Shown here one piece after another: positions 35,298 to 38,188 of a stretch of 38,188 nucleotides of DNA. Made by a program: the position numbers and the translations under genes. Position 1 is the first letter of the stretch. Each line of letters opens with the position of its first letter. Below the pieces are notes generated by a model, which had not been told where the DNA came from, made no database searches, and saw only the letters and a list, made by a program, of their open reading frames with translations. The DNA is from Lysobacterales bacterium. Lineage in GTDB: Bacteria; Pseudomonadota; Gammaproteobacteria; Xanthomonadales; Rhodanobacteraceae. The DNA is taken from assembly GCA_014338185.1 (NCBI GenBank), contig QUBV01000027.1, forward strand, positions 1-38,188. The letters are read 5' to 3'.

Positions 35298-36470
35298 ATG
35301 CCGCTCGTACCATCGCCGCTGTCGTTGTACATCCACATTCCCTGGTGCGTGAGGAAGTGCCCGTACTGCGATTTCAATTCGCACGTGCAGCACGGTGCAC
35401 TGCCGGTGGATGCCTACATCGACGCCCTGCTGGCCGACCTCGACCGCGACCTGCGCGAGCACGCCGGGGCGATCGGTGCACGCGCGCTGCACAGCGTGTT
35501 CTTCGGCGGCGGCACGCCGAGCCTGTTCATGCCCGCGGCCATCACGCGCATCCTCGATGGCGTGGCCGCACGCATCGAGCTGCCGTCCACGGCCGAAATC
35601 ACGCTCGAAACCAACCCGGGCACGGTGGAGCATGGCCGCTTCGACGACTACCGCGCCGCGGGCGTCAACCGGATCAGCCTCGGCGTGCAGAGTTTCGATG
35701 ACGCGGCCCTGCGCCGGCTCGGCCGCATCCACGGCGCGGACGAGGCCCGGCGCGCCGCCAGGGCCGCGCAGGACGCGGGACTGGCCAACCTCAACCTCGA
35801 CCTCATGTACGCGCTGCCGCAGCAGACGCTCGCGGGTGCGTTGGCCGACATCGAGCAGGCGATCGCGCTCGAACCCGCCCACATCTCACACTACCAGCTC
35901 ACGCTGGAGCCCAACACGCTGTTTGCGCTGCGGCCACCGCCATTGCCGGACGAGGACAGCGCCTGGGACATGCAGGAGTCCTGTCAGGCCGCGCTCGCGG
36001 CGGCCGGTTATGCGCAGTACGAGGTGTCGGCCTACGCACGCGCCACGTCACGGCGCTGCGCGCACAACCTCAACTACTGGCGCTTCGGCGACTATCTGGG
36101 CATCGGCGCGGGTGCCCACGGCAAGCTCGGCAGCGGCGTGGCGCCGCACATCGTGCGCACCAGCAAGTACAAGATGCCGCGCAGCTACCTCGACCATGCC
36201 GCGCGCGGCGAGGCGCTGGGCACCCGCACGGAAGTCGCCGCGTCCGAGCTGCCCTTCGAGTTCATGCTCAACGCGCTGCGCCTCAACGCGGGCGTGGAGC
36301 GTACGCTGTTTGGCGAGCGCACCGGACTGGACGAGGCGGTGATCGCGGCGCCGCTGGCACGCGCGCGCGCGCGCGGCTGGCTCGACGAGGGCCCCGCGCG
36401 CATCGCCGCGAGCGAGACCGGGCGCCGCTTCCTCAACGACGTGATCGGGCTGTTTCTGCCGGCGGCCTGA
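35298..36470 (+). CDS. hemW: Radical SAM heme chaperone HemW
   Basis: This 390-residue protein is HemW-like, related to coproporphyrinogen dehydrogenase HemN but acting as a heme-binding chaperone. The iron-sulfur motif is C17-x3-C21-x2-C24, followed by DFNS; VFFGGGTPSLF binds SAM. TLETNPGTVE, RISLGVQSF and YQLTLEPNTLF are also as in the family, and the C-terminal domain is complete. HemN-specific N-terminal residues are absent. It follows rdgB by 13 bases and converges with the CopD-like gene, with 19 bases between. Confidence 0.93.
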   Translation: MPLVPSPLSLYIHIPWCVRKCPYCDFNSHVQHGALPVDAYIDALLADLDRDLREHAGAIGARALHSVFFGGGTPSLFMPAAITRILDGVAARIELPSTAEITLETNPGTVEHGRFDDYRAAGVNRISLGVQSFDDAALRRLGRIHGADEARRAARAAQDAGLANLNLDLMYALPQQTLAGALADIEQAIALEPAHISHYQLTLEPNTLFALRPPPLPDEDSAWDMQESCQAALAAAGYAQYEVSAYARATSRRCAHNLNYWRFGDYLGIGAGAHGKLGSGVAPHIVRTSKYKMPRSYLDHAARGEALGTRTEVAASELPFEFMLNALRLNAGVERTLFGERTGLDEAVIAAPLARARARGWLDEGPARIAASETGRRFLNDVIGLFLPAA

Positions 36471-36489
36471 GCGGTCGTGGTGCGCGCGC

Positions 36490-36930
36490 TCAGGCGAGCA
36501 GGAACATCGCCTTGGCCAGAAACACGATGCCGACCATGAGTGCGAGCACGATGCGATGGGTGTGGCGGAACCGGCAGGGGTCCATGCGCCCGCGCAGCGC
36601 CGCCCACATCGTACTCATGAATACGCCGAGCACACCCAGCGCAAGCAGCACCTTGATCCCGAGCATGACGCCGAAGCGCGAGCCCAGGCAGGATCCGTGC
36701 GCGCACTTGACCTCGAACATGACCGCGCCGCTGATGTAGAGCAAGGCCACCGCCACCGGCATGATGCGCCGCGCACGCCGCACCACGAGTTCCTCGATGC
36801 GCTGCATCTGGTCCATGCCCAGGTGTGCATGGAGCGATTCCAGGATCAGCACCTCGAACGCCACCGCACCCGCGAACACGATCGCACACGCCAGGTGCAC
36901 GAGCTGGATCCAGCCATACCACTCGACCAT
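36490..36930 (-). CDS. Small four-helix membrane protein, CopD-like
   Basis: This 146-residue inner-membrane protein has four predicted helices (about residues 7-30, 56-74, 86-112 and 124-145). His12 lies in helix 1, and paired histidines H123 and H125 precede helix 4, as in the CopD-like group. The positive-inside rule (RRARR in loop 1, RGR and RFRHTHR in loop 3) puts both ends outside and loop 2 in the periplasm. That loop carries C76-A-H78-G-S-C81. Metal or heme binding is plausible but not shown. The ATG has GGAGG upstream. A near-consensus FNR/ANR box lies at the correct distance upstream of a -10-like sequence. The CopD name rests on topology and histidines; confidence in function is modest. 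Confidence 0.8.
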   Translation of the reverse strand: MVEWYGWIQLVHLACAIVFAGAVAFEVLILESLHAHLGMDQMQRIEELVVRRARRIMPVAVALLYISGAVMFEVKCAHGSCLGSRFGVMLGIKVLLALGVLGVFMSTMWAALRGRMDPCRFRHTHRIVLALMVGIVFLAKAMFLLA

Positions 36931-37384
36931 CACGCTTCCTCCACTGCCGGCGCACCGCGCGGCGATGCAGCCGCGGGCCCAACAAGAATGATCCGCAATC
37001 GCAACTGAGGCCTTGACGCACATCAACCTGCCGTCCGCAGTGCCGCTGGCGATCGCGCGCGTGCGGGCACGCACGCCGCGCGCGCGAAGCTCGCACGTGA
37101 ACTTTGGTGTCGTCCCCGCCTTGATCGCGTTGCGTTGCAGCACCTCTTGGCGTGGACACCCAATCAGCGCTGCGCCACGCGCGGCGGCGCAAGGATCGCG
37201 GGCGCGCCCACCGATGCCTCGTGCAACACGCGCCGGATGCCGCATCGCGGGTGCGCAGGCACCGGCGGCGGCCGCTGCGGTTGCCGCCGGCCCCCTGTTC
37301 CCGCGCCGGAGCACATGCAAGAATGCGCCGTTCACGCCCACCGCTGCGCGAGGACGCGGTGGCGCAAGGGAATTGGGGACGGCC
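36931..37384. other. 454-base intergenic region between divergent genes
   Basis: This is the largest gap in the window, between the minus-strand CopD-like gene and the plus-strand DUF1631 gene. The left third holds the FNR/ANR-type box and a -10-like element for the CopD-like gene. The rest is GC-rich without a convincing gene, RNA or repeat. Open frames across it have no recognisable protein features. No clear sigma-70 promoter was found for the DUF1631 gene. Confidence 0.6.
36985..37026 (-). promoter_or_regulatory. FNR/ANR-type box with spaced -10 upstream of the CopD-like gene
   Basis: The palindrome TTGACGCACATCAA (37013-37026) differs from the FNR/ANR consensus TTGAT-N4-ATCAA at one base. 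On the minus strand a -10-like CATTCT lies at 36985-36990. If transcription starts near 36978, the box is centred at -41.5 and the hexamer at -12 to -7, the geometry of a class II FNR-activated promoter. The gene start is about 48 bases further on. Confidence 0.6.
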
Positions 37385-38188
37385 ATGAACGGTTCGGTCA
37401 AGATCGGTGAAAAACCCGGCGGTGCAGCTTCGACCCTGAGCAGCCGCCGCGACCTGCCGGTGCGCGTGCGCACGCTGTGCGAGGGACTGCTCAAGCGCGC
37501 GCGGGAAACCTTCGCACCCACGCTCGAACAGACCCTGGGCGAGATCGAAACCACGCTGTTCCAGATGGCCGAGCGTGCCGGCAACAGCGCCGAGCAGCAG
37601 CGCCATTTCGAGGCCCTGCGCAGCTTCAAGCAGAGCCGCAGTCTGATCGCGCCGCGCTTCCTGCGCAGCATCGAAGGCACGCTCGCCGCGATCCGGCGCG
37701 ATGATGCGCCGTTGCAGCCGGCCACCAGCAGCAGCTCACGTCGCGCTGCGCTCGAACTGGTCGATGCGGCGGTACTCGAAGAGGACCTCGCCCTGCGCGA
37801 GGTGGCCGCGCGCGCCGAAATGCGCACGAGCCAGCCGCTGCACGCGTTCTCGCATCGGTTCGCGGTGATCGCGGCGATTTCGCCCGATCACGAACCGATG
37901 CCGCTGGGTCCGGCGGCGCTGGCCGAGGCGATTCGCAGTGCGTTGGGCGGCATCGATCTCGCGCTGGAATATCGCGTGCTGGTGTATCGACAGTTCGACC
38001 GCCTCGCACTGGCCGAACTCGCGCGCTTCTACGAAGACCTCAACCAGTGGCTGTGCAGCGAGCGCATCCTGCCCAACCTCAAGCTCGGGTTCCGCGCGCC
38101 GGGCAGTGGCGCGGGCGAGGCCGAATCGGCTGCGACACCGGCCAAGCCGGACAAGCCCGCCGAAGACCAAGGCCCCGCACAGGGACCG
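37385..38188 (+). CDS. DUF1631 domain protein, N-terminal part
   Basis: Only the first 268 codons are in the window; the frame is open at the right edge. The sequence is mostly helical and charged, with RVRTLCEGLLKRARETFAPT, RRAALELVDAAVLEEDLALR and SHRFAVIAAISPDHEPMPLG. It matches the N-terminal part of DUF1631 proteins, large cytoplasmic proteins sometimes misnamed thymidine phosphorylase. A low-complexity Ala/Pro/Lys stretch begins near residue 245. The ATG has GGGGA upstream. No catalytic motif is visible and the function is unknown. Confidence 0.8.
   Translation, partial: MNGSVKIGEKPGGAASTLSSRRDLPVRVRTLCEGLLKRARETFAPTLEQTLGEIETTLFQMAERAGNSAEQQRHFEALRSFKQSRSLIAPRFLRSIEGTLAAIRRDDAPLQPATSSSSRRAALELVDAAVLEEDLALREVAARAEMRTSQPLHAFSHRFAVIAAISPDHEPMPLGPAALAEAIRSALGGIDLALEYRVLVYRQFDRLALAELARFYEDLNQWLCSERILPNLKLGFRAPGSGAGEAESAATPAKPDKPAEDQGPAQGP

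Overview
This window is high-GC (roughly two-thirds G+C by eye) chromosomal DNA from a gammaproteobacterium, most likely of the order Lysobacterales (Xanthomonadales). The evidence is the gene content and order: pilMNOPQ divergent from mrcA, gltA beside a type B rpmE, an rpoZ-spoT-ridA-recG run, rph-rdgB-hemW, a MoxR/DUF58/DUF4381/VWA operon and a DUF1631 gene. I cannot name a genus. I see no tRNA, rRNA, insertion sequence, prophage or CRISPR array. Genes are densely packed, many with ATGA or TGATG overlaps. Long opposite-strand open frames are by-products of the base composition.

Layout, left to right. Positions 1-4952 (minus) hold a MoxR AAA+ ATPase, a DUF58 protein, a DUF4381 protein, a BatA-type VWA protein and a BatB-type VWA/TPR protein. 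The last has a glutamine-rich tail and runs off the left edge. Positions 5041-6198 encode a cyclic-nucleotide-binding/EAL phosphodiesterase. Positions 6310-13799 (minus) are the type IV pilus assembly operon pilM-N-O-P-Q, followed by an Ig-like lipoprotein gene and a clear terminator. Positions 14025-17116 (plus) carry mrcA and a translationally coupled nucleotidyltransferase-like gene. Positions 17153-18984 (minus) hold gltA and rpmE2.

Positions 19060-25958 (minus) hold rpoZ, spoT, ridA, recG, a zinc-ribbon methyltransferase-like gene and a nucleoside hydrolase. mlaA (26144-26974, plus) faces the complete mlaFEDCB operon (30095-26993, minus), so all parts of the Mla lipid-trafficking system lie within 4 kb. 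Further right on the minus strand are gmk, a beta-lactamase-fold lipoprotein gene and yicC. Divergent from yicC run rph, rdgB and hemW. The right end has a small four-helix membrane protein of the CopD-like type, whose upstream region contains a near-perfect FNR/ANR box, and the start of a DUF1631 gene.

Most of the window is housekeeping: envelope lipid transport, peptidoglycan synthesis, pilus assembly, the stringent response, nucleotide hygiene and RNA maturation. No obvious new defence or biosynthetic system stands out. The points most worth a second look are the Ig-like lipoprotein attached to the pilus operon, the putatively oxygen-regulated CopD-like protein with a Cys-x-His-x-x-Cys motif, two hairpins that fill the rpoZ-spoT spacer, the degraded metal site and polyglutamine tail of the BatB-type protein, and a methyltransferase-like protein without a recognisable SAM glycine loop.
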